From positions 1 through 64,000 of the forward strand of contig NZ_CACSJM010000010.1 of the NCBI RefSeq assembly GCF_902706185.1: DNA of 64,000 nt, in the 5' to 3' direction. Below the pieces are notes generated by a model, which worked only from the letters and a program-made list of their open reading frames with translations, did no database searches and had not been told where the DNA came from. Positions within the stretch are counted from its first letter, which is position 1. The number at the start of each line of letters is the position of its first letter. Shown one piece after another: positions 36,563-48,200 of the stretch. A program made the position numbers and the translations under genes. This DNA comes from Roseomonas sp. 18066. GTDB taxonomy: Bacteria > Pseudomonadota > Alphaproteobacteria > Acetobacterales > Acetobacteraceae.

Positions 36563-37955
36563 CGAGATGCCGGTTCCCCGTGGCTGTCAGACTACTCAGC
36601 ACGTCCTTTCTCCGCTGCTGCCGACGGACGACGCTGATCCCTGGTCGTACTCCGATGAGGAGATTTCCGCTGAAGAAGCGCATCGGCTTTCTAAAGAGGC
36701 AGCTTTTGAGGCCATGTACGGCAGCGGCTGGGACGACCTCGATGACATTCCAGAAGACGTTCTTGAGGAAATCTACGCCCAAAAGGCTGCTCGTGCGGAA
36801 GCCGACTCAGTTGCCCTCTCTCCAGATCATCCGGTGGCCACACCCATCCAGCCGCCGCTTCGCTGCTCTGACGGCTTAGACTGCCACGAAACACAGGGAA
36901 CCGACGGGAACGCAGGGAACGAGGCTGCTTCTCCGGAACCTGACACGTACTCCACCGCGAGCCCGCCCGGGGACGCTGATGGTTGCAGCCTGACCATCGC
37001 AGTGGCAGCCCACGGTGGCCGTTTGGCGAAGCTTTGGAAGCTGGACGGCACCTGCCAGCCCTATGACACCGTGCGGACTTTCAACCTGCATCCTCACCCG
37101 GTTGCAGATCTCGGCGCCTTGGCCGAGACGCTGCGTGGGCTGTTGCCCTTGCGCTATGCATGCATCTTGCGCGGCGCCACGGTCAATGGCGAAATCATGA
37201 AGCAGGTCCGCCGCCTACTGCACCCGGACCAGAAAACCGGCGATGCGCCAACCCTGCGTGAGGTTCCCCGCCGCTGGGTGGCGTTGGATCTGGACGATAT
37301 CCCGTTGCCGGATGGTACCGACCCGCAGGACCTCGCGGCTTGCGCGGCCGCGGTCCGCCGGTATTTGCCTCATGCGTTCCGCGATGCGGCTGCCATCATC
37401 TGCGCTACTGCCTCGCATGGCATCAAGCCAGGCGCCAGGCTGCGGTGGTGGGCCTGGTTGTCGAGGTCGGCCACCGGTGCCGAGCTCGAGCAATGGTTCG
37501 CCGGCTTCCCTGTCGATGTCTCAACCTTCCGACCGGTTCAGCCGATTTACACCGCCAAACCGCTCTTCGCCGCCGGCAGGGAAGACCCGATCCCGGAGCG
37601 TCTGCTCGTGCTGCGTGGCGCACGCGAGGTGGTGCAGGTGCCGCCGCCGATGACCCTGCGGGCAGTAAAGGTTGAGAAGCCTGCCGTAAGCCCATCCCTC
37701 GGAGAATTCCGCGGTGATGGGACGGCAGCCATGAAGCATGTGCAGCGGACCATCGCAGCTGCGCCCATCAACACCCGGCACGACACCGCCAAGCGGATGG
37801 CTGCCTTCCTGGCTAATCTCGTTCGTGAAGGCAAGCTAACTGCCGCCGAAGCCATCAGCGCGATCGAAGATGGCATCGAGGCAGCGGGGAAGGACCGTGC
37901 TGAGGGTGAAGCCTTGGCCAAATGGGCACTGGATCATAATGGAGGGCGGGCATGA
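36555..37955 (+). CDS. Primase-like island protein (AEP/PrimPol candidate)
   Basis: 466 aa. The N-terminal 120 residues are acidic and low in recognisable motifs. The middle has RRWVALDLDDIPLPDG, compatible with the DxD metal motif of archaeo-eukaryotic primases, then IICATASHGIKPGARLRWWAWL, like the SxH/strand region. The C-terminal AAMKHVQRTIAAAPINTRHD, FLANLVREGKLTAAEAI segment resembles a primase C-terminal helical domain. Position directly before a DUF927 helicase with a four-base overlap supports a replication role. Family assignment is by eye and tentative. Confidence 0.55.
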   Translation: MADEMPVPRGCQTTQHVLSPLLPTDDADPWSYSDEEISAEEAHRLSKEAAFEAMYGSGWDDLDDIPEDVLEEIYAQKAARAEADSVALSPDHPVATPIQPPLRCSDGLDCHETQGTDGNAGNEAASPEPDTYSTASPPGDADGCSLTIAVAAHGGRLAKLWKLDGTCQPYDTVRTFNLHPHPVADLGALAETLRGLLPLRYACILRGATVNGEIMKQVRRLLHPDQKTGDAPTLREVPRRWVALDLDDIPLPDGTDPQDLAACAAAVRRYLPHAFRDAAAIICATASHGIKPGARLRWWAWLSRSATGAELEQWFAGFPVDVSTFRPVQPIYTAKPLFAAGREDPIPERLLVLRGAREVVQVPPPMTLRAVKVEKPAVSPSLGEFRGDGTAAMKHVQRTIAAAPINTRHDTAKRMAAFLANLVREGKLTAAEAISAIEDGIEAAGKDRAEGEALAKWALDHNGGRA

Positions 37956-40114
37956 GCAGGTCGAAGGCAATGCCTGCCAAATCGCTGGCGGCCGCCGAGA
38001 AGCCCAAAAGCGGAGCGATCGACCTTCAGCACGAGATCGTGGCAGCCATCTCCGGAATCGCAGACCCACTTGAGACAGAGACGCCCACCGACATTCCGAT
38101 CGATATGATGCCGGAGCCGGTCGATCTGCACGCGAATAATGCGGCGAAGAACGCCCCGCCAACACAGCCGCCGGAGCCGCAGATGGACCCCACGGCGAGT
38201 CCAGAGGCCGAGGTTGCAGCCCTCGCTGCACTGAGCCACCTAAATTACAAGGCTGCTCGAGCCGAGGCGGCTAAGCGCCTTGGCATCAATCGTGGCGACC
38301 TCGATCGTGCAGTAGATCTGGCCAGAAGGACGGATCGCGCGAGCCGGGCGGCCGCGGCTCGCGCAATGCCGCTTCCGAAGCTTGGCGAAGTTCGCTGGCC
38401 GGTCTGGCTGAAGGTCCAGGACGATGGCCTCTACTACCAAGCCGGCAAAGAGGAACCACCTCTCTGGCTATCGAGCCGCTTCGATGTTTTGGGAGAAGCA
38501 CGTCGGCCGGATGGCACTGGCTGGGCTTTGGCGTTGCGCTGGTGCGATCGTGACGGAAGGCTCGTGGTCTGGGTTATGCCCTGGCGCTTGCTGATGATTG
38601 CGCCTGGTGAACTGGAGGCGCGAATGGTTGATCTGGGGCTGCGGATCAACCCGGAGCCGATGGCTCGGCTGCAACTCCGAAAAGCCTTGGGCGAGGTGCG
38701 TTCCGGCACGACCGTGACGATCGTCGATCGTGCAGGATGGCACGCCACCCCAGGCGCGCCCAATGCGTATGTCCTCCCCAACGGTGAGACACTCGGCGAT
38801 ACGGGCGAAGATCTGATGATGGCTGGGTTGGGCGAGGAAGCGTCGCGCCGCTGCAGCACAGCCGGAACCCTGGCTGGATGGCGGGCTGGTGTCGCCGTGA
38901 AGGCTATTGGCAACCCGGTAGCGGTCTTCGCCATGGCCTGTGCCTTCACCGGCCCGCTGCTTCAGCCTCTGAAAGAAGTCTCCGGCGGCTTTCATCTTGC
39001 CGGAGGCAGCAAGGGCGGCAAGACGACAGCCTGCAAGGTGGCGGCCACGGTGTGGGGGCCACCGCAGAAAGGCGCGGTCCTGCGCGACTGGCACAGCACA
39101 GGGAATGCAGTCGAAGCGATGGCGGAGGAGGCGGGCGATGGCCTGCTGGTCCTGGATGAGATCCACCAGGCAGACCCGTCCAGCGTGGTCGGCACCGTCT
39201 ATGCGCTAGCCGGCGAGGGCGGCAAATCCCGACTGAAGGAGGACGCGACTGCTAGGCGTCGTCGTACGTGGCGAATCTTCATCCTGAGCACTGGTGAGAT
39301 CGACCTGACAAGCGTCGCGGCGAGGGCGGGACAGCGGCTGCCGGCAGGCGCGGCGGTCCGGCTGCCTTCCATCCCCGTCGAGAAGGGCGGCGAAGCCTGG
39401 CCCAATCTGCATGGCGCTGCCGACTTCGCCGACTTCATGAGCCAGTTGCACGCCGCTATGCAGGCGCATCACGGCCACGCCGCCCGCGCCTTCATTGATC
39501 GGCTTGCCCGGGAATGGTCGCATGCCACCATGCGGTTGGTGGCTCGCTTTGAGGCAGCGCGTCATCAGCTCGATGCGCTGCTGCCCAAGAATGCTGAAGC
39601 ACAGGCACGAGATGTAGCGCGACGCTTTGCCCTGGTCGCTACTGCCGGTGAATTGGCGACGGAATGGCGGGTGACCGGATGGCCTGTCGGCGAGGCAATC
39701 CGCGCCGCGGAATCACAGATGCGGGCCTGGCTCGCAGCCCAAGGAGGAGGTGCCGCCGAGGATGCCGAGGCACTGGAGCGGGTCCGCCATTTGATCGCTG
39801 AGCACGGCGAGTCGCGGTTCCCCCTATCCAACGAGGAAGGCGAAGCCCCCGTTGTCGATGGCCGTCCAGCAGTGCGGCGCGCCGGCTTCCGCAAGCCGAT
39901 CAACGGGGAGATGTGCTATCTGGTGTTTCCTGAGGTATGGAGCCGCGAGATTTTCGCTGGCGCCGATGCCACCATGGCCGCCAGGACGCTGCAGCGCGTC
40001 GGGTTCCTGATGGCGGGCGAAGACGGCAAACTGCAGCGCAAGGCACGAGTACCAGGATTGCCCGTATCGACACGTTTCTATGTTGTGCGTGAAGCGATCA
40101 TGGGCAGCGAATGA
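37952..40114 (+). CDS. DUF927-domain helicase-like ATPase
   Basis: 720 aa. The N-terminal 130 residues are linker-like. The DUF927 core shows SSRFDVLGEARRPDGTGWAL, a P-loop region FHLAGGSKGGKTTACKVAAT and Walker-B-like GDGLLVLDEIHQADPSSVVG, then TWRIFILSTGEIDLTSVAAR. DUF927 proteins are helicase-like ATPases of plasmids, phages and integrative elements. It starts inside the previous stop (ATGA), so both are co-translated. This is the last gene of the tRNA-proximal module. Confidence 0.85.
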   Translation: MSRSKAMPAKSLAAAEKPKSGAIDLQHEIVAAISGIADPLETETPTDIPIDMMPEPVDLHANNAAKNAPPTQPPEPQMDPTASPEAEVAALAALSHLNYKAARAEAAKRLGINRGDLDRAVDLARRTDRASRAAAARAMPLPKLGEVRWPVWLKVQDDGLYYQAGKEEPPLWLSSRFDVLGEARRPDGTGWALALRWCDRDGRLVVWVMPWRLLMIAPGELEARMVDLGLRINPEPMARLQLRKALGEVRSGTTVTIVDRAGWHATPGAPNAYVLPNGETLGDTGEDLMMAGLGEEASRRCSTAGTLAGWRAGVAVKAIGNPVAVFAMACAFTGPLLQPLKEVSGGFHLAGGSKGGKTTACKVAATVWGPPQKGAVLRDWHSTGNAVEAMAEEAGDGLLVLDEIHQADPSSVVGTVYALAGEGGKSRLKEDATARRRRTWRIFILSTGEIDLTSVAARAGQRLPAGAAVRLPSIPVEKGGEAWPNLHGAADFADFMSQLHAAMQAHHGHAARAFIDRLAREWSHATMRLVARFEAARHQLDALLPKNAEAQARDVARRFALVATAGELATEWRVTGWPVGEAIRAAESQMRAWLAAQGGGAAEDAEALERVRHLIAEHGESRFPLSNEEGEAPVVDGRPAVRRAGFRKPINGEMCYLVFPEVWSREIFAGADATMAARTLQRVGFLMAGEDGKLQRKARVPGLPVSTRFYVVREAIMGSE

Positions 40115-40567
40115 TGCTGTTCTCTTGCTGCCTGTAGTCCTCGGGCATCGTGGAGGGCGAGACAGGTAGCCGATCGCAGTGCTGTTCGGCGTTTCGCTTC
40201 CGTTCCCTGAGCAAGGGATACGAGTCGGCATCATACGAAATTGGTGATTGGTCGGCGTAGCGAGAACCTGATCGATCTGGATGCTCGCCGCGGACGCCAT
40301 GATGGACCGCATCGCCCGCTTCGTTGCATCTTCGTCAGGAAGCCCTCCTTCCCCGTTCGGACGAGGCATTAGCAGGCTTACGGCTTGGCATCAGGGGCGG
40401 AGACTGCCCCCCCCCCCCACGGCAGGCCGTGCGGCTCCGGGAAGGAAGACGAAATTCCCGCGGCCTGCGCCTCCGCATGCCAGAACAACTCCACCATGGC
40501 AGCACCGTTGGCTGCCATGGGGCCACAGATCTATCGAACGCAGAAATGAGAACTGATAAATACAACT
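40115..40567. other. Gene-free stretch with a 12-C homopolymer
   Basis: No supported gene. The left part is GC-rich; a run of twelve C lies at 40,407-40,418, flanked by CTGC and ACGGCAG. The right part from about 40,520 turns AT-rich (AAATACAACTCTATGAAATC). It may mark a junction between the replication module and later insertions. Confidence 0.5.
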
Positions 40568-41395
40568 CTATGAAATCATGTGTTTTTCAAGAAATACAAT
40601 CAATATCGATAGAATCCTGCCTATTTGATCGTTATATACTGGAAATTTCTTTCGTCTCGTTCTCAGACCCGTCAAAACTTCTGCTTGCTGCCTAAAACCC
40701 GCGCTCAGCTCCATCATCGGCTTCACCGCCTCGGGCGGCGCTGTTCTAAGCGAACCAGCGTTAAAGGGCGGCTGGGGATCGTATTCGCTCATCAACTGGG
40801 TGCATTTGGCATAGGTCCGATCACGCATCTCCGCGACCATGGTGATGCCGAAGTCGAGGCCGGAGGTCACGCCGGCGCCGGTAATGCGGTTGCGGTCGCG
40901 CACCACGCGCGCATCCGTCGTGATGGCGCCGAAGCCGGCGAGCGCATCACGGCACGACCAGTGGGAGGTCGCCTTATAGCCTTCGAGCAGGCCGGCTGCA
41001 CCCAGGATCAGCGACCCCGAGCAGACACTGGTGACGTACTTGGCGCGGCTGCCCCGATCGCGCATGAAGCCCAGCGTTGCCGGATCTCTGGCCGCCGCGA
41101 TGGTGCCGTCCGTGCCGCCCGGCGCGAAGATGACCGTCAGGTCGCGCGGACAGGTCTCGAAGGTCGCGTGCGGGGTGATGGTAACACCGGCGTCGCTAGT
41201 GACCGGCTCCAGCGTCTTGGCGACCAGATACACCCTGGCTCCCATCATCGCGCCGAACATCGACTGCGGCCCAATCAGGTCCATCACTGTCATGCCCGGG
41301 TACATCAGCAAGGCGATCTGCTCGTCACCCATCCAGCGGATACCATCGCCCCGCCCCATGTCGGACGGCATGGCGTGATCCATCGCCGGCGCCAT
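40568..41395 (-). CDS. DJ-1/PfpI-family protein, isonitrile-hydratase-like
   Basis: About 275 aa from an ATG at 41,395; ATGs at 41,383 and 41,359 are alternatives. Fold markers: ALLMYPGMTVMDLIGPQSMF, VTITPHATFETCPRDLTVIF, APGGTDGT, and nucleophile elbow YVTSVCSGSLILGAAGLLEG with Cys, then ATSHWSCRDAL. This matches GlxA-like/isocyanide hydratase proteins without the AraC domain. The codons upstream of 41,395 overlap remnants on the other strand and are not trusted. The C-terminal tail from about 40,640 is AT-rich and may be a new end created by rearrangement. Confidence 0.78.
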   Translation of the reverse strand: MAPAMDHAMPSDMGRGDGIRWMGDEQIALLMYPGMTVMDLIGPQSMFGAMMGARVYLVAKTLEPVTSDAGVTITPHATFETCPRDLTVIFAPGGTDGTIAAARDPATLGFMRDRGSRAKYVTSVCSGSLILGAAGLLEGYKATSHWSCRDALAGFGAITTDARVVRDRNRITGAGVTSGLDFGITMVAEMRDRTYAKCTQLMSEYDPQPPFNAGSLRTAPPEAVKPMMELSAGFRQQAEVLTGLRTRRKKFPVYNDQIGRILSILIVFLEKHMIS

Positions 41396-41559
41396 GGGGG
41401 CGGGCTGCAGGCCTGGCAGGACCGCTTCGCCGCGCCGCCGTATCCGGCGCACACGCCGTTCTTCGTGCTGACCGCGCGGCAGAAGACATAGTGGCGCCGT
41501 CTTCCCTGCCGCATGCCGGCGCCGCCGCGGTCTCGAGCCGTGCGGCGACCCGGCGGTCG

Positions 41560-41900
41560 ATCGCTCCGCGCCGAGTGGTGACTGCCTTGACGACGGTGCT
41601 GCAAGACGGCCGCGCCTGCCTCCACAACAACGCCGCCGAACGTCAGATGCGGCCACTCGCCCTGGGGCGAAAAAACCACCATTTTGCCGGGTCGCTGGCA
41701 GGCGGCAGGCGGTCCGCGACCATCTACACCCTGATAGGGACGGTCGAGCTCACTGGCCGGAACCCTCAGGCCTATCTGCGCGAGTTCCTCGACTGCATCG
41801 CCGATCAACCGGATCGGCGAACTCACTCCCTGGAAACGGAAACTTGTCGACGGCTAATGGCCGTCACGCAGTGTCACCGTAGCCGCTAGTGAACGCTTAC
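41560..41900 (+). mobile_element. IS66 remnant: tnpC 3' fragment and terminal repeat
   Basis: Coding sequence for the C-terminus of the IS66 transposase: DGRACLHNNAAERQMRPLAL, GRKNHHFAGSLAGG, RRSATIYTLIGTVELTGRNP, YLREFLDCIAD. A small deletion near 41,805 shifts the frame; the expected ending NRIGELTPWKRKLVDG-stop is readable in the next frame. The element stops at 41,900 with ...GAACGCTTAC, the reverse of the GTAAGCG end seen at 48,493 and 61,385. The 5' part is lost. On its left (41,395-41,491) a short + strand remnant of an unidentified gene ends with FFVLTARQKT. Confidence 0.8.
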
Positions 41901-42274
41901 TCTAGCAGGCTGCAGAAAAACGATTGAGGCGAACGCCGTGCGACAGATGCTGACGTACAGCGGCCCGTCCACGACCGTATGATTCGTTTAAGATCTTTCC
42001 CAATGCCGTTTGTGTCGAGCATTTCGGGCTCGGCGAGCTTCCGCCGACTTGTTCAGAAGCCTGCTAAAACATCCTTTGAGAAGTTGCTGCTGAGGCTGAC
42101 TTACCAAGACTCATTACGCCTGTCATGGAGCAAAGGGAGCGACAGCACGCTGCGCTCTCCTGACCATTTATGCAGATCATTCGACTGGGCTCTACCGCCA
42201 GCCTGTATCACCCTACCTTCGCCGGTACAGCGCGTGTTACACTTCGCGTGACTCTCATCCTTTGGGGGCTAAAC
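41901..42274. other. Intergenic stretch with an inverted AGCAGGCT pair
   Basis: No supported gene. CTAGCAGGCTGCAGAAAAAC begins at 41,902 and a reverse-oriented partner, CAGAAGCCTGCTAAAAC, lies at about 42,056-42,072. The pair looks like the ends of a small lost insertion element. The remainder is leader and promoter for the STAND gene, lower in GC than the chromosome. Confidence 0.4.
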
Positions 42275-45200
42275 GTGAATGAGACTGAACGCGCGCCTGC
42301 GATGGGTGAGCGAAATGCAGCATTGGGCTACACAGCACAGTATCTGCTCGCTGCAGGTTTGATCTATGACCACATCCTTAATGCTAGGCTCGAATGGATC
42401 GCTGTTGCCGACCCAGAGGCGGGGCGAGTCGACGACTTGCAGATTGCTGTGCCAGGATTGCTCGACGCATACCAATTTAAATGGCACGGATATCCTCCCT
42501 CTCTGACCTACGGTGAATTAAAGGGCAGTACTGCCGGTGGCGGGCTTGTAGCGCATATGGCCGATGGCTGGGTGCGGCTATGCGAAGCGAATTCGGACCG
42601 AAGAGTACGGGTTCACTTGTTCACAAATTCAGTCCCATCAGTAGAGACGATTCAAGTTGCCAAAAAGGCCGGCCGAAGTGGACTACCCCGCCATTTGGCA
42701 GCTTTCCTTGTTGAAGCTTGGGGGAAGCAGGAACCGATAGCCACCTCGTGCCCCGATGCCGGTCGCTGGCAGCCTTGCCTTGACGAACTGCGTGTCGCGT
42801 CTTCACTCACTGACAGTGTCGAGTTCGAGTCTTTCCGACGTGCATGCATGATTGAGACCGGCCAACGGCTTCCCGTCGCCACCGTACCCAGCAGTGACGA
42901 TGTGCTATCTCAGCGCCAGCGCGATATTGAGGCCTTGGCTCACCTCTTATTCAATGTCGTGGGGCGTGAGCGCGCGGTTATTCGTCTAACCGGGCGGGAA
43001 CTTCTCCGCCGGCTCGGCTGGGGTGATCGCTTCGAGTTCAAAGCTCGGCACGACTTTCCTCTTACCCGCGCCTACCAACCTATCGACGACACCGTTTCCG
43101 AGTTGGAAGGAACGGTTGGCCAGCACACCCGAGGGTACGTGGCCCTGCTCGGCACACCCGGGTCGGGCAAGTCAAGTCTCCTGACAGCGGCCTTCCGCTA
43201 TAGAGCAGGCTTCCGGATAATCCGATATTACTGCTTCGTACCAAATGACGGGGGGCTTTCGCGAGGAGAGGCAGCCAACTTCCTGCACGACCTCACCATA
43301 GCGCTTTGGCAGGAGGGGGTCCGGCCAAGCAGGATGTCACTTTCCTCAAGCCTTCCGGAATGCCGCGCGCTTTTCGGCGCCCAGCTGGCCGAGCTGAACG
43401 GCGAGTATCTTGCCGCCGGCCACCGCACAATTCTCCTCGTAGACGGACTGGACCATATTGAGCGCGAGCAAAGTCCCCAGCGTTCGCTTCTGGCGGAGCT
43501 TCCACCGCCGGCATCGATCCCAGACGGCGTGCTTGTCCTGCTCGGCTCCCAAAAGCTGGAGCTCCACCAACTGAACCCACGCATCGCTCAGCAACTTCGG
43601 GATGATAGCCGGATTGTGCGGATGCGCCCGCTGTCGCCTCGCGCCGTGCGGGCGGTGCTCGACCTATCTTGCCTCCCGGCTCCGCTGGACGCCGTCGACT
43701 TGCAGGAGGTCGTCAGTCGCTCGGCTAGGCATCCACTGGCGCTCGCGTACCTCATCAATCGGCTCCAAAACGCCAGAACCCCTGCCGAGGCGAAGCTCGC
43801 TATTGAAGCTTCGCCTCTTTATGCGGACAACATCGAAGAAGAATACGAGATATATTGGAAGGACCTATCGGCCGAGAAGAAAGTGCTTGATCTTCTGGCT
43901 TTGGCATCGCGCCTCCGCGGAACGCTCATCCTGTCCGCAGCTTCGGACTGGGTGGGGGAGGATGTGGTCCGTCGGCTGGTGGAGTCTGGGCAGCAGTACT
44001 TCACGGCGCATGGCGATGGTCATTGGAGCTTCTTCCACAATAGCTTCAGGCAGTTCGTCCTCGATCGCACGGGAAGAAGTCCTTTCCGCGACGCAGCCGA
44101 CCCAGAGCGCGATCGCCGATATCACCGTCAGCTAGCGGATCTGACACGGCAGGCCAGGCCAAGCGACCCGTTCTCCTGGGAGGAAATCTACCACCGCTTC
44201 CACGCTGGAGATTTCGCTACCCTCATAGCCGCTGCAACCCAGGCTTGGTTTAGGCGGCAATTTCTGGATGGTCGATCTCCTCCGCTGGTCCGAGAGGACA
44301 TCGGCTGGGCCATGCGGGCAGCATCGGAACTCAACGATCCGCTGGCCCTCGTGCGCTTGGTTCTGGCAGATGACGAGGCGTCGGCACGTATCGATGTCCT
44401 AGATGACCTGAACCTGCCCCAACTCCGCCTCACCTTAGGAGACGCAGACGGTGCTCTAACTGCTACCGTTCACGATGGCGAGCTACTAGTTGGTCGCGTG
44501 CGTGCACTGAGGCTTGCCGCCGAATTCCTGCGTGCAGGTAACCTGTCGCACGCTCGACAGGTGTTCTTGGCTGCCGAGCCGCTCGACCTGCTGACCGGCA
44601 GCCGTAAGGTGGAACGCTGGGGTAGGCAGGATCGAGAACTAATTAAAGCGTGGCTTGACGTCGCCCATCACTTTCTACCGCTAGCAGACATCGTAGTGGT
44701 CATCAGCCGCCTCGACGTCGACGAGAGCCGCTCTGAGCGGTCCATTGAGGATTCGGCGTTGAGAGTGCAGCGGATGCGCGAGGCATTTCTCGTCTATCTG
44801 GCCGATAGCGTTTTGACGAAGGGTGGCCAGAACCACGGTCGCGACCTTCTCGATATAGTTGTTGCAGAGCATGATGCTGCATTCGTTCGCGCATTCGGCA
44901 AGCATATGGACGAGGTACGTCTCGCACACCACCCAGGGAGCCCGGAAGGAGTAGCAGCCCTCGACCGGCTTCTGGCGATGCACGCTGCCTCCCCACTGCC
45001 TACAAACCTACGGCTCCTCCTGGCTGACAGGGTGCTCCGCGTAAGGGGGAACGCTGAGACTGCCGCCGAACTCATGGATGGCATTGATCAGCCGGTTAGC
45101 CTTGCATGGCGCTCCAACAGCAGACTGCCGAGAACCTTAGAACCATTTTTATACCTCATTCGGCTGAACCGTTTGCTTGCGGCCTTCGGTCGTCCCGTCG

Positions 45201-48200
45201 AGCCTGAGATTGCAGTCCCGAAGGCGGCCGATCAGGACAGGGAGCCGGATGTTCTGCTCGAGCGTATGATTGTCAGGGTGGCAAACGTATGGGGCATGGC
45301 ATGGCGCGGCCGCGGCCACGGCGGTGAGCCGGCTATCGTTTGGCGCTCTTTGCTGCCTGCGATACGAATTCAGGAGATCAGCAGGTCGGATCGAGCACAT
45401 GATCCACTCCGCTGGTATGGGTATCGGGGCGTGGCAGAGGATTATTTTAACTTAATCGTGCAAGCTGCGGCCGCGCACGGCAGCGCGGCACTAGCCCACT
45501 TCGGAGACGAGATCGAAGCGCGATGGTCCGACCCAACCGCATCCGGTTTTTGGCCGCCCGACCTTAAGCGGCAAATTGCACTGAAGCTGATGCGCCTTGG
45601 GGATGCCCCTGAGCGCCTGCGACGTACACTAGAGAGGATCGAACCGAGCCTCGGACAAGGCGAAGAGGCGCACGACCGCCTCTCAAGCTTCGAAAGCCAA
45701 ATCAGGGCATGGGCGGAAATTGGCGAAATCCACCGTGCGACGGCACTTGTTCCGCGTATGCTTGCGGGCTCTTTCGGTATCTACCACGAAAAAGACACGC
45801 AACTTGATCAGTGGGTGCTTTGGTTCGACAGGGCACTGCGCAGTGATGGCGGCCAGGTCAGGCCCGACATCGCCACCTTCATGTCGGGGATAGCGTCTGC
45901 AGCGACCGCAAGAAGAGGCTACAGGCCATCGGAATCTGCAGAGGCGGCGATTGCGGCGGTCGCTCGGGCGTACTCTCCCGCGGCCGCCGACGTCTATCGG
46001 AAAGCCTTCATCGAGGAGCGGGCGCTTGACTTCGAGGCAGGCGTCGCTGCTGTGTGCAGCGCCGCCGTTCGCACACCGGAAGCGGTGCCCGCCACTTGCG
46101 CCGTCGTCGTGCACCTGTGCCTTCCCTACACAGAGTTGGTCCGGACCGCTTTGGCGCGGGATCTAGGCCGATCGGTGGGCGATATGGAGGACCGCACACT
46201 GGCGGCGAGGTTCCTGTCATTCATCAAAGATGCAATCGACATCGACTTGGCACCAGATCTGCGTGCGGGTTGGTGGGAGGAGGTCGCCGTCGGCGGGAGA
46301 GCAAGCCGCCATGAGGACCTCTTTGGCCATATTCAATCCTCGGGCATGGCCATCGCAGGGCTGAGTCCTAGCCAAAGCGACCAACATGCGAGCGTCACGC
46401 TCCGTAATGGTGCCAACCTACCCGCCGCAGAGGTAAGACGCCGCGGTAGCGACAAGGCAGGCCTTTTCAGCCTGCTTGCCACTATCACCCACAGTCGATT
46501 TTACGACTGGCTTTCGCTCGTTCGGCCCCTTGCATCTGGTGTCGATGCTAACGAGGCTGCTCAGCTATCAGCCGCGCTACGCACTGTTGGTGCCCGCGCG
46601 AAGGATGTACAGCCCCTCTGGATGCGTCTTCAGGAACTTGGGCGGACCGATCTCCTCGAGACCGAGGCCAAGGCGTTCGTCGACTCAGGCGAGCGTTATG
46701 GTTGGTACAGGCACTTCGACGGAGGCTCGCGCTTGACGCCCCTGCAGACTCTCGCAGGGCTCGACGAACGATACAGAACTCTCGCGCTGCGGACTTTTGT
46801 CACCGACTACTTGGGTGGGGCGCGCAATCCCAAGGATGCTGCACGCAGCCTCGATGAGCTGGCGGATCTTTTCTGGGCCAATCCGCCCACCACGGAGATC
46901 TGGCGGGAGATCTGTGAACATGTCTTTCAGCTCGAGGAGTTCCGTGCGCCGTCTGCTAGGCTGCCTCCTGCTGAATCGAAGAATCAGGATGACGAAGCCG
47001 CATTTACGGACGTGCTGGTCGGGATCATGTTTCAGGCACTGGCGTTACCGTTGCCGGAACTTAGAGACGACGCCTACCGGGCACTGATTTCGGCCGCCAC
47101 CGCGAGTGCCTGCGTTGCCGCGATATCCAATGGAATCGATAAACTACTCGACTCCTCCGGGGAAGGGCTTCTGCTCGGATTATCGCTGCTAGACGGGGTC
47201 CCGGAGCCAGCCTTGCTTGCGTCCGGCCGCATGAGGGATCGGATCATGTCGACAGCAAGCTCCACGGACGCTGCGGCGCGCAGTGTGGCCATGCGGTTAC
47301 TCCAAAAATTAGATGTGCAGCCGCCGCTTGGCTCCCCTAGGGCGTTGCCAGCGGTTTACGGCATGAAGCTCCCCCCTTTCGCAACTGACCGTACGCCGCG
47401 CAATGCGGTTCTACTGGAGCCGGGCACTGTCCTGCCGGAGACATCGGACCCTCTAGAATTGGTGGGGGCAGCCCAGCCAGCCCTGGACCTGATCGCTCGC
47501 GCAAGCGGTATCCCGTCACGCAACGTTATCGAGCGTGCCGTTTCGCTGATGCACTCCTTCGGCTCTGGTGAACCTTGGGACGCAGCGACGGAAAGGGCGC
47601 TAATGGCTCGATGCCGTGCGCTCGGCCTCGAGACCGCGTACCGACGTCCGCGGGCGGCTGCGGCCCTCCGCGCCGCTTCGATTATCGTGGGCGAGCTGCT
47701 CGAAGAAGGTGCACTCGAAGAGGATCTGGCTGCGATCCTCGTTCCGGCGCTTGTCCTACGGGACCGGGTGCTCGCGGACGCTAGGCCAGAGCGACGGCTC
47801 GCAGGTTGCGGGCTCCATCTCTTCGGCACCAAGCTCGGGCCAGGTGTTTCCATTCGGCCCGTCGAATGGGTGGATGCGGTAACAGATACGGCGGCGCTTG
47901 ATTGGCCTGTCCTTTGGCCTGGCGACGATGGGGAGATCATCGGCTTCGATTTCCAGGCGCATATGCCGGACTGGGGCCAGCTAAAGGAGAAGCGACGCGG
48001 CGCATATCGTTCTCCAGACGTAGGTGTCGAGGACGCTAATCAGCTTTTCGGCGAACTGATCCCGAGTGGTCTTCTCCGTCCAGCTGCGGCCTATCCGGAG
48101 GTTTTCGGTGCACGCTGGAGCCTAGCCGACAACCACGTCGTCCAAGGGCTGTCGCTGAGGGTCGAACTGGGCAGGACTCGATGGCTGGCGATCAACCCGC

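Noticed and set aside
40407-40418. Phase-variable gene controlled by the C12 run
   Set aside because: No credible reading frame crosses the run in either direction.
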